From positions 107,503,073 to 107,567,072 of the forward strand of contig CM030363.1 of the NCBI GenBank assembly GCA_017893485.1: a stretch of 64,000 bases of DNA, written 5' to 3'. Positions 23,741 through 34,440 of this stretch are shown in pieces; the stretch's first letter is position 1; each line of letters starts with the position of its first letter. The notes below the pieces were generated by a model. That model made no database searches. It saw nothing but the letters and a program-made list of their open reading frames with translations, and was not told the origin of the DNA. The position numbers and the translations under genes were made by a program. This DNA is from Hemerocallis citrina. Lineage: Eukaryota > Streptophyta > Magnoliopsida > Asparagales > Asphodelaceae.

Positions 23741-24300
23741 ATGTACACTTGTTAACTTTGCCATGCTAGTTGTTTATGTTGACATCATATGTATACCATG
23801 TTGCTAGTTAGTTTTCCCATGTGCTTGTATCCCACATTATAAGTGTTCCGTAACTTGCAATTTACGTGTACTTATTTTTCTCTTTCCCTCTTTCCTACAT
23901 TCGTTGAATTGTTGATTTTAGAGAACAGGTTCCAGATGGTATCAGAGACATGAAGTATTAGTGCTGGATTTTATTATTATTATTTCTTGTAGCTTGCTTG
24001 AACAATATTGTATTTTGAGACTTGAATTTATTCTTAAATTTGGGCGATGTGACCCAAGACATTTGTTTATTCAGATCATGACTATTTTAGATTTATATAT
24101 TTGGTTTCAAGTATTCTTGTTGGTATTTTGGCTCATTATGTGCATGTGGTTGATTCTTTTGCTTCCGACTCTGATGTTTCTTGAGAATGTTGTAAATATT
24201 TCTTGAACAACTTATGGATGATGAAAATTATTCGCTGGGCTTTTGTCTCATATCCGTATTTCGTATTCTTTTTGGAAGCGGGGCGTGACAGGGTTTTTAG

Positions 24301-24312
24301 TGGTATCAGAGC
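24301..24312 (+). other. Primer-binding site of B
   Basis: TGGTATCAGAGC is complementary to the 3' end of plant initiator tRNA-Met. It starts 10 bp after the LTR end. Confidence 0.9.
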
Positions 24313-24467
24313 CCCAGGTTTGGCCAATATATTAGAAAACTAATATATTAGATAAGTTTGGCTCGAACTGGAATCTGCGCAACATTTCACCAACCAGGCA
24401 TGCATAAATGAATCAAATATTATCAACATTGATCTGGATGCTAACTGTTTTTGGTTTAGTGCAGACT

Positions 24468-25654
24468 ATGGCTCACAGAGGTTCTACTTCACAGTCGCAG
24501 GGTGACCCGATTGAGGCGGTCACTGCAGTGCTTGAGTGCTTGATTAATCAGCAGCAGAACCATAGTGATTTGGTAATGGCTGCTTTAGAAGCCGCTCGAG
24601 TTACTCTGCCAGTTGCGCCTAGGCAGTATGTTCTTCCACCCCATCCGAGAACGGTCACAGACTTTATGAGACTGCATCCCGATAGGTTTTCAGGCACTGA
24701 GACTCCTTTGGAGGCTGAACAGTGGTTGATTCGAACAGAGCAACTGCTTTTGGCAGCTAGAGTTTCTGATGCAGATCATGTGGATGTGATTACCATCCAG
24801 TTGGTGGACTTGGCTCATATCTGGTGGAGGACCGAGTCCGAAAGGCTTGAAAGACCGATCACTTGGGCCACTTTCACTAGGAGCTTCTTGAAGAAGTTCT
24901 TTCCTAGCAGCACCAGAGTTGAGATGGAGCAACAATTCTTAGCCCTGAAACAAGTTGGTCGTTATTTCGAGTAATTAAATTTTGTTACATATTGTTCATG
25001 CAATGTTGTAACATATGACTTTCTTAAACCAGGGCTCCAGGTCTGTGGACGAGTACGCAGCCGAATTTACGAGACTTAGCTGCTTCGCGGCCGTTCTTGT
25101 GGTGAACGAAGAGGATAGGGCTCGTAGGTTCATTTTGGGACTTGAGCGAGACATCAAGGTGCAGCTTGTCTCTCTTCGCTTGTGTACCTATGTTGAGGCT
25201 CTTGAGACAGCTAGGGCCCAGAAGCTGGCTTGTGGTGGATTGGCTTCTTCTCAGCGGACTGTTCCGCACTCAGTTGCTAGGTCTTCTGGGGGGCCTATTC
25301 GGAGACCTGTTCCAGCCCCTCCAGTCAGGACAGCTCCTTACTCTTCTACGGGTCCTCCAAGAGTTGGTTTCCGTGACTTTTGCTGTATTCCAGGGCATAG
25401 GTGCAAGGATTGTCGACGTGCCAATCATCCCTATTTTGGATGTGGTGCTGCTGATCATTCGGTGCGGGACTGCCCGCGGTTGGCTCCTCCAGCCAGGGGT
25501 CCTGTTCAGCCAGTTGCCACAGCTCGTGGTCCAGTTAGACCACCGCTTCCCCCGCAGCGTCAGATTGTCGGTTAGAGGACCGCTGTTCCAAGGAGAGGTC
25601 AGGCTTTCAACCTGACTGCTGCAGATGCTGAGTCAGCTGAGGGTGTGGTTGTAG
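24468..25654 (+). pseudogene. gag: B gag, with a 79-bp intron
   Basis: The likely start is ATG 24468 (M-A-H-R-G-S-T-S-Q-S), since the upstream ATG 24408 adds residues not typical of the family and lies before a possible splice acceptor (TTTAGTGCAG, 24464). The capsid-like region runs from R-L-H-P-D-R-F-S-G to F-L-A-L-K-Q. It is then cut by a GT-AG gap (24954-25032) and resumes exactly as G-S-R-S-V-D-E-Y-A-A-E-F. A zinc-knuckle-like stretch follows at about 25380-25480: C-K-D-C-R-R-A-N-H-P-Y-F-G-C-G, then H-S-V-R-D-C. TAG at 25573 interrupts the frame, after which homologous-looking sequence continues to A-E-G-V-V-V, where a second intron starts. Gag forms the particle shell. It is inactive in this copy because of the stop. 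Confidence 0.85.
24954..25032 (+). other. GT-AG intron 1 in gag of B
   Basis: 79 bp, phase 0, from GTTGGTCGTT to TTCTTAAACCAG. It contains stops in all relevant frames. Splicing would join L-A-L-K-Q to G-S-R-S-V-D without loss, matching the uninterrupted gag of related chromoviruses. Confidence 0.75.
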
Positions 25655-25801
25655 GTATCTTTTGTTTTATTGTTTTATTTTGTTGTTTCCCTTTGTTTTT
25701 CTCCATTTCCTTGCTTTATTTCTTTTTGTTGTCTTCTACATTTTTTTTCCTCACCCTTGTTCAACCCTTCTTTTCTTTGTCTCTTTTGCTTTCTGTCTTA
25801 G
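25655..25801 (+). other. GT-AG intron 2 between gag and protease of B
   Basis: 147 bp, very T-rich on the plus strand, from GTATCTTTTG to TCTGTCTTAG. The length is a multiple of three and it has no stop, so unspliced RNA would add about 49 hydrophobic residues before the protease. Splicing gives G-V-V-V-G-V-V-L-V-C-S-F-P-A-H. A homologous acceptor and protease start remain in M (59131-59190). Confidence 0.75.
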
Positions 25802-26394
25802 GTGTTGTGCTTGTGTGCTCTTTTCCTGCTCATGTTCTGCTTGATTCTGGGGCAACCCGTTATTTTGTCTCCTCTCGATTTGTCGCTCGCTATCAGTTGG
25901 AGTGTAGCAACATGTCAGAGGCTTGGAACATTGTGACAGGTGGTGGAGTTTTCATTTGTTCCCGGGAGTGCAAGCAATGTCCCATAATTATTGGTAGCGC
26001 AAAGTTCAAAGCCAATCTGATTGTAATTGGGAATTTGGGGTTCGACGTTATTCTGGGTATGGAATGGTTGGGTGAAACCCATGCCATTATTGATTGTCGT
26101 GCCAAGAAAATTATGTTTCGGATTCCAGATCGCACAGAACTTGAGTTCCATGCCGGGGAGTCTTCCCTTGGCCGAGATGCAGTTGATCAGGAGGTTTGTG
26201 CGATGGAGTTCTATTCAGGCTGTGAGGCAGCGCCTCTAGTAGTTCGGGATTTCTTGGATGTTTTTCCAGACGAATTGCCTGGCTTACCCCCTGATAGGGA
26301 AGTGGAATTCGGTATTGATGTTTAGCCTAGAATAGAGCTGATATCGAAGAGTCCCTGCAAGATGGCACCTGGCTGAGCTAGCAGAGCTTAAGGT
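25802..26394 (+). pseudogene. pol: B protease and start of RT
   Basis: After intron 2 the frame encodes S-F-P-A-H-V-L-L-D-S-G-A-T, with the aspartic protease active site D-S-G-A (Asp codon 25843-25845), then L-G-M-E-W-L, the usual end block of chromoviral protease, near 26055. The linker F-P-D-E-L-P-G-L-P-P-D-R-E-V-E-F at about 26260 leads to the RT. The frame ends at TAG 26323. The following 70 bp still resemble the start of RT but only with frame changes (A-E-L-A-E-L-like at about 26375), so at least one indel lies between 26320 and 26395. Confidence 0.85.
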
Positions 26395-27090
26395 GCAGAT
26401 TCAGCAGTTGCTTGATTTGGGTTTCATCAGACCTAGTGTTTCGCCATGGGGTGCTCCGGTCCTTTTTGTTGATAAGAAGGATGATATTCGTCGACTGTGC
26501 ATGGATTATCGAGAACTGAAGAGAGCTACTGTGAAGAATCGGTATCCGTTGCCCAGGATCGATGATTTGTTTGATCAGTTGAGTGGGGCTACCGTTTTCT
26601 CGAAGTTGGATCTTCATTTTGGGTATCACCAAGTCAAGGTGAAGGCTGCAGATATACAGAAGACTGGTTTCAGGACTAGATACGGGCACTATGAGTATCT
26701 TGTGATGCCGTTCGGTGTTACGAACGTGCCGGCTGTATTCATGAGTCTTATGAATCGGGTTTTCTCTCAGTTCTTGGATAGATTTTTGGTGGTCTTAATT
26801 GATGATATTTTGGTGAATTCTCAGAATCAGGAAGATCATGTCGAGCATCTTAGAGTGGTTCTGCAGACTTTGAGGGAGAATCAGCTCAATGGAAAACTCA
26901 GCAAGTGCGGGTTTTGGCTCGACAGGATTTCTTTCTTGGGGCACATTATCTCCGGCGATGGTATTTCTTTGGATCCTGCGAAGGTTGAAGCTGTGAAGAA
27001 TTGGCTTATTCCCAAGTCAGTTTCAGAAGTCAGGAGTTTTCTCAGTTTGGCTGGCTATTATCGAAAGTTCGTCCAAGATTTTCGAAGATA
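26395..27090 (+). pseudogene. pol: B reverse transcriptase
   Basis: The frame covers [16 protein letters not shown] at the fingers, the L-C-M-D-Y-R-E-L block, [21 protein letters not shown], and the catalytic L-I-D-D-I-L-V (Asp codons 26801-26806). It ends in [20 protein letters not shown] of the connection region. The frame breaks after F-V-Q-D-F-R-R (stop at about 27089) by a one-base shift. It would synthesise the cDNA. The Y-V-D-D tyrosine is replaced by Leu here; chromoviruses often carry Phe at this place. Confidence 0.9.
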
Positions 27091-27940
27091 GCAGGACCGT
27101 TGACTAAGTTGACTGGAAAGGATCAGACGTTCTGTTGGTCTGATGAGTGTGATGGAGCTTTTGTTGAGTTGAAGAACAGATTGACGTCAGCGCCTGTGTT
27201 GACTATTCCTGATGGTTCAAGCAGATTTGTAATTCACTGTGATGCTTCTGGTAAGGGTCTCGGAGCAGTTTTGATGCAGAAAGGCTGAGTCATTGTGTAT
27301 GCATTGAGGCAGTTAAGGCCGCATAAGAAGAACTATCCTACTCATGACTTAGAGTTAGCGGCAGTGATTTTTGCTTTGAAGCTGTGGAGACATTATTTAC
27401 TTGGGGACTGAGTGGAGATCTTTACAGACCACAAAAGTCTCAAGTACGTCTTCACCCAGAAGGAGTTAAACATGAGGCAAAGGCGTTGGTTGGAGCTTAT
27501 GGCCGATTATGACATCAGTTTGTAATACCATCCTGATAAAGTAAACTTGGTGCCAGATGCTTTGAGCAGAAGACCGACAATTATGTTTCTTACTCAGCAG
27601 AGTGATCTGATTGAGCAGATGAGGAGGTCGGAGTTGGAAGTTTTGTTGCCGAGTTCTGATCGCAGTTGTTTGGTGCTTCAGCTGCAGTCGTCTCTTGTTG
27701 ATCAGATTAAAGAGGCGCAGGATAGTGATGCACAGTTGCTGAGATTTCGAGCTGAGGTTGAGTCTGGGTCCAGGACGGACATGGTTATTCATTTGGATGG
27801 ATCGCTTCGTTTTGGTCTAGATTATGTGTCCCGGAAGGTGATGTTCATCAGAGGTTGCTTGAGGAAGCCCATCAGTCTTCGTATTCTATCCATCCTGGCG
27901 GTACTAAGATGTATTGAGATTTAAAGCTTCATTTCTGGTG
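27091..27940 (+). pseudogene. pol: B RNase H and linker
   Basis: A single Ty3-type RNase H: R-F-V-I-H-C-D-A-S-G-K-G-L-G-A-V-L at about 27220, then [26 protein letters not shown] and D-A-L-S-R-R. It would remove the RNA strand during cDNA synthesis. TGA at 27286, TGA at 27409 and TAA at 27523 break the frame. There is no second RNase H, in contrast to D. The following 27600-27900 encodes the linker to integrase (L-D-G-S-L-R-F), with a shift at about 27920. Confidence 0.85.
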
Positions 27941-29082
27941 GCAGGGTATGAAAAGGACTGTGGCTCGGTTTGTTGCTCAGTGTTTGATCTGCCAACAGGT
28001 TAAGGCAGAGCATCAGAGAACCGCTGGACTTCTTCAACCGCTTCCTATTTCAGAGTGGAAGTGGGAACATATCACTATGGATTTTGTCACTGCTTTGCCG
28101 AGGAGTCCTAAGGGTCATAATGCCATTTGGGTAATTGTCGACCGTTTGACGAAGAGTGCTCACTTCATTCCTTTTCGTGTCAGGCAGTCTACTGAGAGCC
28201 TAACTGAGAGGTATATACAAGAGATTGTTAGAATTCATGGGGTTCCAGTCAGTATTGTATCTGACAGGAATACGAGATTCAGATCTCAGTTCTGTGAGAG
28301 TCTTTAGAACAGTTTGGAGAGTAAATTAAAGTACAGTACAGCTTTTCATCCCCAGGCTAATGGACAGTCAGAGCAGGACTATTCAAATTCTTGAGGATGT
28401 GTTGACGTCCTGTATGCTTCAGTTTGGTGAGTCTTGGGAGGATCGTTTGCATCTCGTAAAGTTCTCGTACAATAACAGCTTTCAAGCCAGTATTAAAGCT
28501 ACTCCGTTCGAGGCACCCTATGGGCGGAAGTGCAGATCACCAGTGTGCTGGGATGACATTGGTGAGAGAAAGTTGTTGGGTCCGGAGTTGATCACCAAGA
28601 CAGTTGATGCAGTGGTTCAGATCAGGAAGCACTTGCAGGAAGCTCAGGACAGGCAGAAGCGATGGGTCGATGTCCATCGGAGAGCTTTGGAGTTTGGTGT
28701 TGGTGACCATGTTTTTCTAAAGGTATCGCCGTGGTGCGGTGTCATTCGGTTCGGTGGTAGGGGCAAGCTTAGCCCTAGGTTTATTGGACTGTTTGAAATT
28801 TTGGAGCGGGTAAGTAAGGTGTCCTACCGTCTTGCTTTGCCGCCAGCTTTATCAGGAGTGCACAATGTTTTTCATATCTCACAACTCAGGAGATATATCC
28901 GAGATGAGAGCCACATGATCGATTGTTCAGAGTTGACCATTTGGCCATATTTGACTTGTGAGATTCCGTCAGTTACTATTGTAGATCGGCGGGAGAAAGT
29001 GCTTAAGAACAAGGTCATCAAGTTGGTTCATGTTGCTTGGAATCCTCAGTCGCCTATTGAGTCGACTTGGGAGCTGGGATGA
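27941..29082 (+). pseudogene. pol: B integrase with C-terminal chromodomain
   Basis: Zinc-binding cysteines lie in A-Q-C-L-I-C-Q-Q-V-K. The core follows with I-T-M-D-F-V-T-A-L-P (first Asp, about 28080) and I-V-S-D-R-N-T-R-F (second Asp, about 28260). H-P-Q-A-N-G-Q-S-E (Glu, about 28368) sits just after TAG 28305 and a frame change. The C-terminal domain has the G-K-L-S-P-R-F-I-G motif and H-N-V-F-H-I-S-Q-L-R-R-Y. It is followed by a chromodomain-like end: V-D-R-R-E-K-V-L-K-N-K-V-I, then V-A-W-N-P-Q-S and E-S-T-W-E-L. The chromodomain is thought to steer integration to marked chromatin in chromoviruses. Frame ends at TGA 29080-29082. Confidence 0.9.
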
Positions 29083-29169
29083 GATTCAGCAGAAGTTTCC
29101 TCATTTGTTTAAATAGTTTTTGTTTTGTTCTTTTGGTTGTTTTGGGGTTACCCTACGTATCTTCTTTTT

Positions 29170-29210
29170 TAATTTCGATGACGAAATTCTTCTTGTTAGG
29201 TGGGTAGGAT
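29170..29210 (+). other. End of the internal region and purine-rich tract of B
   Basis: AATTTCGATGACGAAATTC, a near-palindromic sequence found before the 3' LTR of many plant chromoviruses, is followed by AGGTGGGTAGGAT directly before the LTR. M has the counterpart at 60903-60942. Confidence 0.6.
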
Positions 29211-32170
29211 TGTAACCCCTGTTTTTCATTTTATGTGTATTTTGGAATGTATTTTTCGTTTTGCTGTATTTTCTGTCTTGTATTTTTTTCTGGACCGTAT
29301 ATTGGAATTTGTTTTCAATATATATATATTCGTTTTATTTCATTTTGAGCTCTTTGTGTTTGATTGGTTGCTCTTTTGTTTTGTTCTTCATTATTTTGTT
29401 CTTTCTTTATTTTTGGTCTCGTTCTCTTTATTTTATTTTCTTGGGTGCTAGTGATGGTGGTTGGGTGTTATCTTTTTTTCCGATCCTGTTTGTTATCCTA
29501 TATAGTTGTATTCCTATCTAATTGACCCAAACCCAAAACCCATTGGTAAACTACTACTAACTCCTAATACCCACAACCCAATACCCTTTAACCCACAAAT
29601 TAAACCTTATATATATACCTTTCCCTCACAAACCCTAACCCTAACTCCATTTCTCACAATTCCAGCCTCCCACTTCTTGTGCGTAGCCAACCCGACCTCA
29701 AAGCCAGCCCCGGCCGACAACTTCCCCGGCCTGTGTGCCCCATCCCGACAGCCACCTTCCTCCCTCTCAGCCTGTGCTCACCCCGGTAACACCCCACACC
29801 CAAGCCCCCACTTCCTACACCCGAGCCACTTCTTCCCACATCTCCCGATCATCCCTCTTGCATATCCCGACCACCTCACATCACACAAACCCTAGTTATA
29901 TCTCATGGTGTTCTTTTGTGGCCGCAAGCCACTATTATTCTCTCGCTTTGTGGAGTTTTGTTCGTGTGGAGATTTTCGCTCTAGTTGCTTGAATTCGTTG
30001 ATTCGTGAATTTTTGTTTGTGGGTTTTGCTCCTACTCTTGATTTGCATCGTTCTTCATCTTCGGTTAAGGCAAGTAACTTGTACTCCAATTCATTTGTTT
30101 GATACAAGTCAAAAATATCACCTATAGTATAGTTAGGTCTAGAGACGACTCTTGTTTCTATTTTCCTTGATGGGTTTGGTCTCTATTGTGAAAATTTGAC
30201 CATAGATGACTCACGACACAATATAGATATGAATTAACTTAGGTTTTACCCGTTCTTGATTTTGATCATGTATGTGAGACTTCTTGTGAGAATTCGTGCT
30301 TTAGTTGAGACCCATGTGAAATAATCGGTGTAGACATGCTAGATACCCTAAATTATGATGTTTAGACACTTGGTAGACTCGATTTCATGTTTGGATGTGT
30401 TTGGATCAATTTTCTTGAACCTATGTTGATTTTGTTTTTAAGGCCAAAATCTGTATTTTGTCGCTGTTTTGGACTGTGTTAAAGTCAGTATCTTAATTTT
30501 GGTATAAAATATGAGTTTTAGATAATTTCGTCTATTTTCAAACCCCTCTAACCTTGCTTGATTTCTTTTTCGTATGACTGAGTTATGACTGTTTTACTAC
30601 AGAGGTGTCGATCTTTTCCAGATTTGCCAAACTATGGTTTCTTGATGCTTTCTTATTTTTTATGACTGGTCTAATTTCATTGAAAAATTCTGAAACTTTA
30701 TATTTAGATACTGGACATATAGAGGAAAACCCAGATTTATCGTGGATTTATTTTATGTGTTTTTACGCTGTTTTCCTGTTCTTGAATTCGTTTTCCTGAT
30801 TTCTGGTTAAACCTATTTTCTGTATTCAAATCAGTTTTGAGATATGTTTTTGTGAATTGATATATGACTTATTTATATTCACTAGATTTATGTGGAAGTA
30901 TATTTTCCAGATCCTTCGACGGATCCAGATTTGAATCACTGTTTTACTACAGTATGGTCTTGCTGTCCTGAGCTTGAGATGTGTTTATTTTAGTCTTTTA
31001 TGAGATATCTTGCACTCGTACATATTTAGTTTGTAACTCGCATTTGTCACATGATCATGCCATGTTATTTTTGATATATTTTTCACATATACATGCTTGT
31101 TTGATATTAAAAATAAATAACCAAGCCGGGGTTTAAGGGATAGATCTAATAGTGGATAATTCAGAAACGTGTACTCGGAAAGGGATCCACTGATCCTACG
31201 TGATTACTTGAGATATGATACTTAACACGTGATGACTTGATACTTGCACGCAAGACACGATACTTGCCACTTGCACAACTTGACACGTGATTACATGATA
31301 CATGATACTTGGAGCTTGGAGCTCGATTACTTGACTTTTCCCCGAGTATACTGCCCTCTATGGTCCACTATGAAATATCAAGCGAAACTGTTTTGATGTA
31401 GCAACCATGTCGTATGGGCTGCATGAAGTGCTACCTAGATAGTAATCACCACAAGACTTGATACATGATACTTGAACACTATACATGCTTGCTTGACAAC
31501 CTGATACTTGAACTTGATACTTGACTAAACGATACATGAGACTTGATACATGATTACATGACACTTGACACTGGATGCATGTTTACACAATATTTGATTA
31601 CTTGACACTTGATGTATGCCATGTGCACTTGTTCACTTTACCATGCTAGTTGTTTATGTTGACATCATACTTATACCATGTTGCTAGTTAGTTTCCCCAT
31701 GTGCATGTATCTTACATTATAAGTGGCCCGTAACTTGCAATTGACGGGTACTTGTTTTTCTCATTCCCTCTTTCCTGCATTCGTTGAATTGCAGATTTTG
31801 GAGAACAGGTTCCAGATGGTATCGGAGACATGAAGTATTAGAGCTGGATTTTATTATTATTATTTCTTATAGCTTGCTTGAACAATATTGTATTTTGAGA
31901 CCTGGATTTATTCTTATATTTGGGCGATGTGACCCAAGACATTTGTTTATTCAGATCATGACTATTTGAGATTATATATTTGGTTTCAAGTATTCTTGGT
32001 CATATTTTGGCTCATTATGTGCATGTAATTGATTCTTTTGCTTCCGACTCTGATGTTTCTTGAGAATGTTGTAAAGATTTCTTGAACAGCTTATGGATGA
32101 TGAAAATCATTCGCTGGGCTTTTGTCTCATATCCGTATTCCGTATTCTTTTTGGGAAGCGAGGTGTGACA
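29211..32170 (+). repeat. 3' LTR of B
   Basis: 2.96 kb; no C insertion, so it shows the empty site. TATATATATA is at about 29612. Compared with the 5' LTR it lacks about 368 bp (22331-22698). The missing part is bounded in the 5' LTR by two copies of TTCCAGATT, and the 3' LTR keeps one copy (about 30616), which points to short-repeat-mediated deletion. Confidence 0.88.
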
Positions 32171-32752
32171 CCTGTATTGGGCATACCCCGTACCATTGCA
32201 GCACCGCCCTTACGAAGGGGTGGAAAGGAAGGTGCAGCCCAGCGTGGAAGGTGTCCAAGGGAAACATGCACATGTCGGAGGGAAGCGAAGAGCAAGACCT
32301 GATCCCTGGGCTAGGGGCGATGAGATCGAATTCCGGAGGGATCATGAAGCACATCCGGATGATTCGCAGGTCTGACACTTTTAGAACGCTGACAATTTCG
32401 TTCGCCTCCGTGCGTTCCCTTGGCGCGTTCGCCTCGTAAAACTGCACCAGGACGTGCTACGCATGCTTTAGCTCTTCTGCCCCATACTGTCGAATTCCCC
32501 CAAGGGCGAATGCCTTCCAAACTCGGGCATCCTTCGGTCTTTCTGCACTACGGTTCCCACCCCCGACGAAGAAAAAGCCGCCTCTCCGCCGTCCTCTTCG
32601 ACAAAAAGATCCTCCTCTGCAACCGCTTCGACTTCCGGAAAGGACAGGACAACGATGCCCTTCCCCTTGTCGATCCTAAGAGCTGTGGACTGGGGGGTTA
32701 CTTCGAGTTGACCCGAGGAGGAGGCCTCTTCGTCGGAAGATACCCTAGACAT
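32171..32752 (-). pseudogene. E aORF, N-terminal block
   Basis: It starts at ATG 32752 with M-S-R-V-S-S-D-E-E-A-S-S-S, almost the same start as the D aORF. It passes a frameshift and an in-frame TAG between 32470 and 32447, then continues with E-A-N-E-I-V-S-V-L and M-C-M-F-P-L-D-T-F-H-A-G-L-H-L-P-F-H-P-F-V. It stops at P-I-Q where insertion B begins. The region next upstream (32753-33000) keeps the CTTTGAAGTGAC block also seen upstream of the D aORF, so the promoter region is shared. The copy is non-functional. Confidence 0.85.
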
Positions 32753-33039
32753 CCCTCAAAATTAAAATAAATTACCTTTGAAGTGACAACCACGGTAAGA
32801 AAGTATGCCGAAGCACAGAAAAGACACCGGAGACTCCACTAAAAGTTCTGAAGAGAAAGAAAACTCCGACATGGTGAAAATGAAAAGTTAGGTAAAAAGG
32901 AAAGGGGGTGGAGATTTATGGTGAAACTTAGTGGGCTTGGGCCGGAAAGCTTAATGGGCTCTTACCAAGCCCAAAAAGCGCAGAATTCTAAGTAGTCAGA
33001 ATGCAAAACGAAAAAAGGAAAGCAACTCAAAGTGACTTG

Positions 33040-34440
33040 AATGCCATTGACCAGTCAACGTCTTCCAAGCTCGACACTTTGTTTGCTAAGCTCAACACTT
33101 CGCTCGCCATGCTCGCCGTAGAAGTCGAACAGACATGTTTTCGAGCTGAAAACACCCAAAATTGTATTGACCAGTCAACGTCTTCCAAGCTCGACATTTT
33201 GTCAACCAAAGCTCGACACTTTGCTGCCAAGTCCGCCGCGGATGTCAAACAGACGTGTTTCCGAGCAGAAAACACCCAAAATTTCGTTGACCAGTCAATG
33301 TCTTCCAAGCTCGGCATTTCGTTCACCAAGCTCGGCATTTCGCTCGCCGAGATCACCGCAGATATCGAACAGACGTGTTTCCGAACTGAAAACACCCAAA
33401 AAAGTGTTAACCAGTCAACGTCTTCCAAGCTCAACACTTCGCTCGCCAAGCTCGCTGCAGAAGTCGAACAGACGAATTTTCGAACTGAAAAACCTAAAAA
33501 AGAGTTGACCAGTCAACGTCTTCAAAGCTTAACACTTCAATCGCCAAGCTCGCCGCAGAAGTCGAATAGACGTGTTTCCGAGCTGAAACACCCAAAATTG
33601 CGTTGACCAGTCAACATCTTCCTTTTTTCGCTAAGCTCAACACTTCGCTCGCCAAGCTCGCCGCAGAAGTCGAACAGACGTGTTTTCGAGCTGAAAACAC
33701 CCAAAATCACGTTGACCAGTCCACGTCTTCCAAGCTCGACATTTCGTTCGCCAAAGCTAAACACTTCGCTAGCCAAGTCCGCCGCGGATGTCAAACAGAC
33801 GTATTTCCGAGCTGAAAACACCCAAAATTGTTGACTCGTCAACATCTTCCAAGCTCAGCATTTCGTTCGCCAGGCTCGTCACGTCGCTCACCGAGATCGC
33901 CGTAAATGTCGAACAGACGTGTTTCCGAACTGAAAACACCCAAAAAAGCATTGACCAGTCAACGTCTTCCAAGCTCAACACTTCGCTCACCAAGCTCGCC
34001 GCAAAAGTCGAACAGACGTGTTTTCGTGAAAACACCCAAAATTGTGTTGACCAGTCAATGTCTTCCAAGTTCAACATTTCGTTCACCAAGCTCGACACTT
34101 CGCTCACCAAGCTCATCGCAGATGCCGAACAGACATGTTTCCGAGCTGAAAACACCAAAAATTGTGTTGACCATTCAACGTCTTCCAAGCTCGACATTTC
34201 GTTCGCCAAGATCGACACTTCGCTCGCCAAGTCCACCACGGATGTCGAACAGATGTGTTTCCGAGCTGAAAACACCCAAATTGCGTTGACCAGTTAACGT
34301 CTTCCAAGCTCGACATTTCATTCGCTAATCTCGACACTTCGCTCGCCAAGTCCTGCTGCGGATGTCGAACAGACATGTTTCCGAGCTGAAAATACCTAAA
34401 ATTGTGTTGACTAGTCAGTGCTCGCCCACCGTTCGCTAAA
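33040..34440 (+). repeat. Thirteen-copy W-box-bearing tandem array upstream of the E aORF
   Basis: Units of about 97-120 bp, each starting near GTTGACCAGTCAACGTC and containing CGAACAGACGTGTTTCC and GAAAACACCCAAAA. Starts fall near 33047, 33167, 33287, 33407, 33506, 33602, 33711, 33831, 33951, 34046, 34166, 34285 and 34407. Most starts hold TTGACC on one strand and TTGACT on the other, the core of WRKY W-boxes. Because several units are 120 bp (40 codons), long ORFs appear on both strands; I treat these as artefacts of the period. Confidence 0.9.

Larger units (their letters stand above)
17127..24290 (+). repeat. 5' LTR of B (interrupted by C)
   Basis: 3.39 kb after removing C (17556-21327) and one TSD copy. 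TATATATATA near 17524 lies about 400 bp from the LTR start, so some 3 kb of LTR lies downstream of the promoter. The stretch 17127-17550 is T-rich. The stretch 21328-24290 has no coding frame; it holds a degenerate repeat (23300-23740) and ends with a block conserved in M (TTGCTTCCGACTCTGAT). Confidence 0.85.
17127..32170 (+). mobile_element. Tekay-lineage chromovirus B (full length, with C inside)
   Basis: The LTRs begin TGTAACCCCTG and end GGGGCGTGACA or, in the 3' copy, GAGGTGTGACA. The flanks are GCTGT (17122-17126) and CCTGT (32171-32175), one mismatch. The internal part (24291-29210) has an initiator-tRNA-Met PBS, gag, protease, RT, RNase H, integrase and a C-terminal chromodomain, so it is a Ty3/gypsy chromovirus; the 3-kb LTRs suit Tekay (Del). 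The 5' LTR carries insertion C. Coding frames are broken by several stops and shifts. The target is the aORF of E. Confidence 0.9.

Noticed and set aside
33001..34297. Long ORFs on both strands (up to 201 codons) in the repeat array of E
   Set aside because: The unit length is often 120 bp (40 codons), so frames stay open by repetition on both strands; there is no start context or homology.
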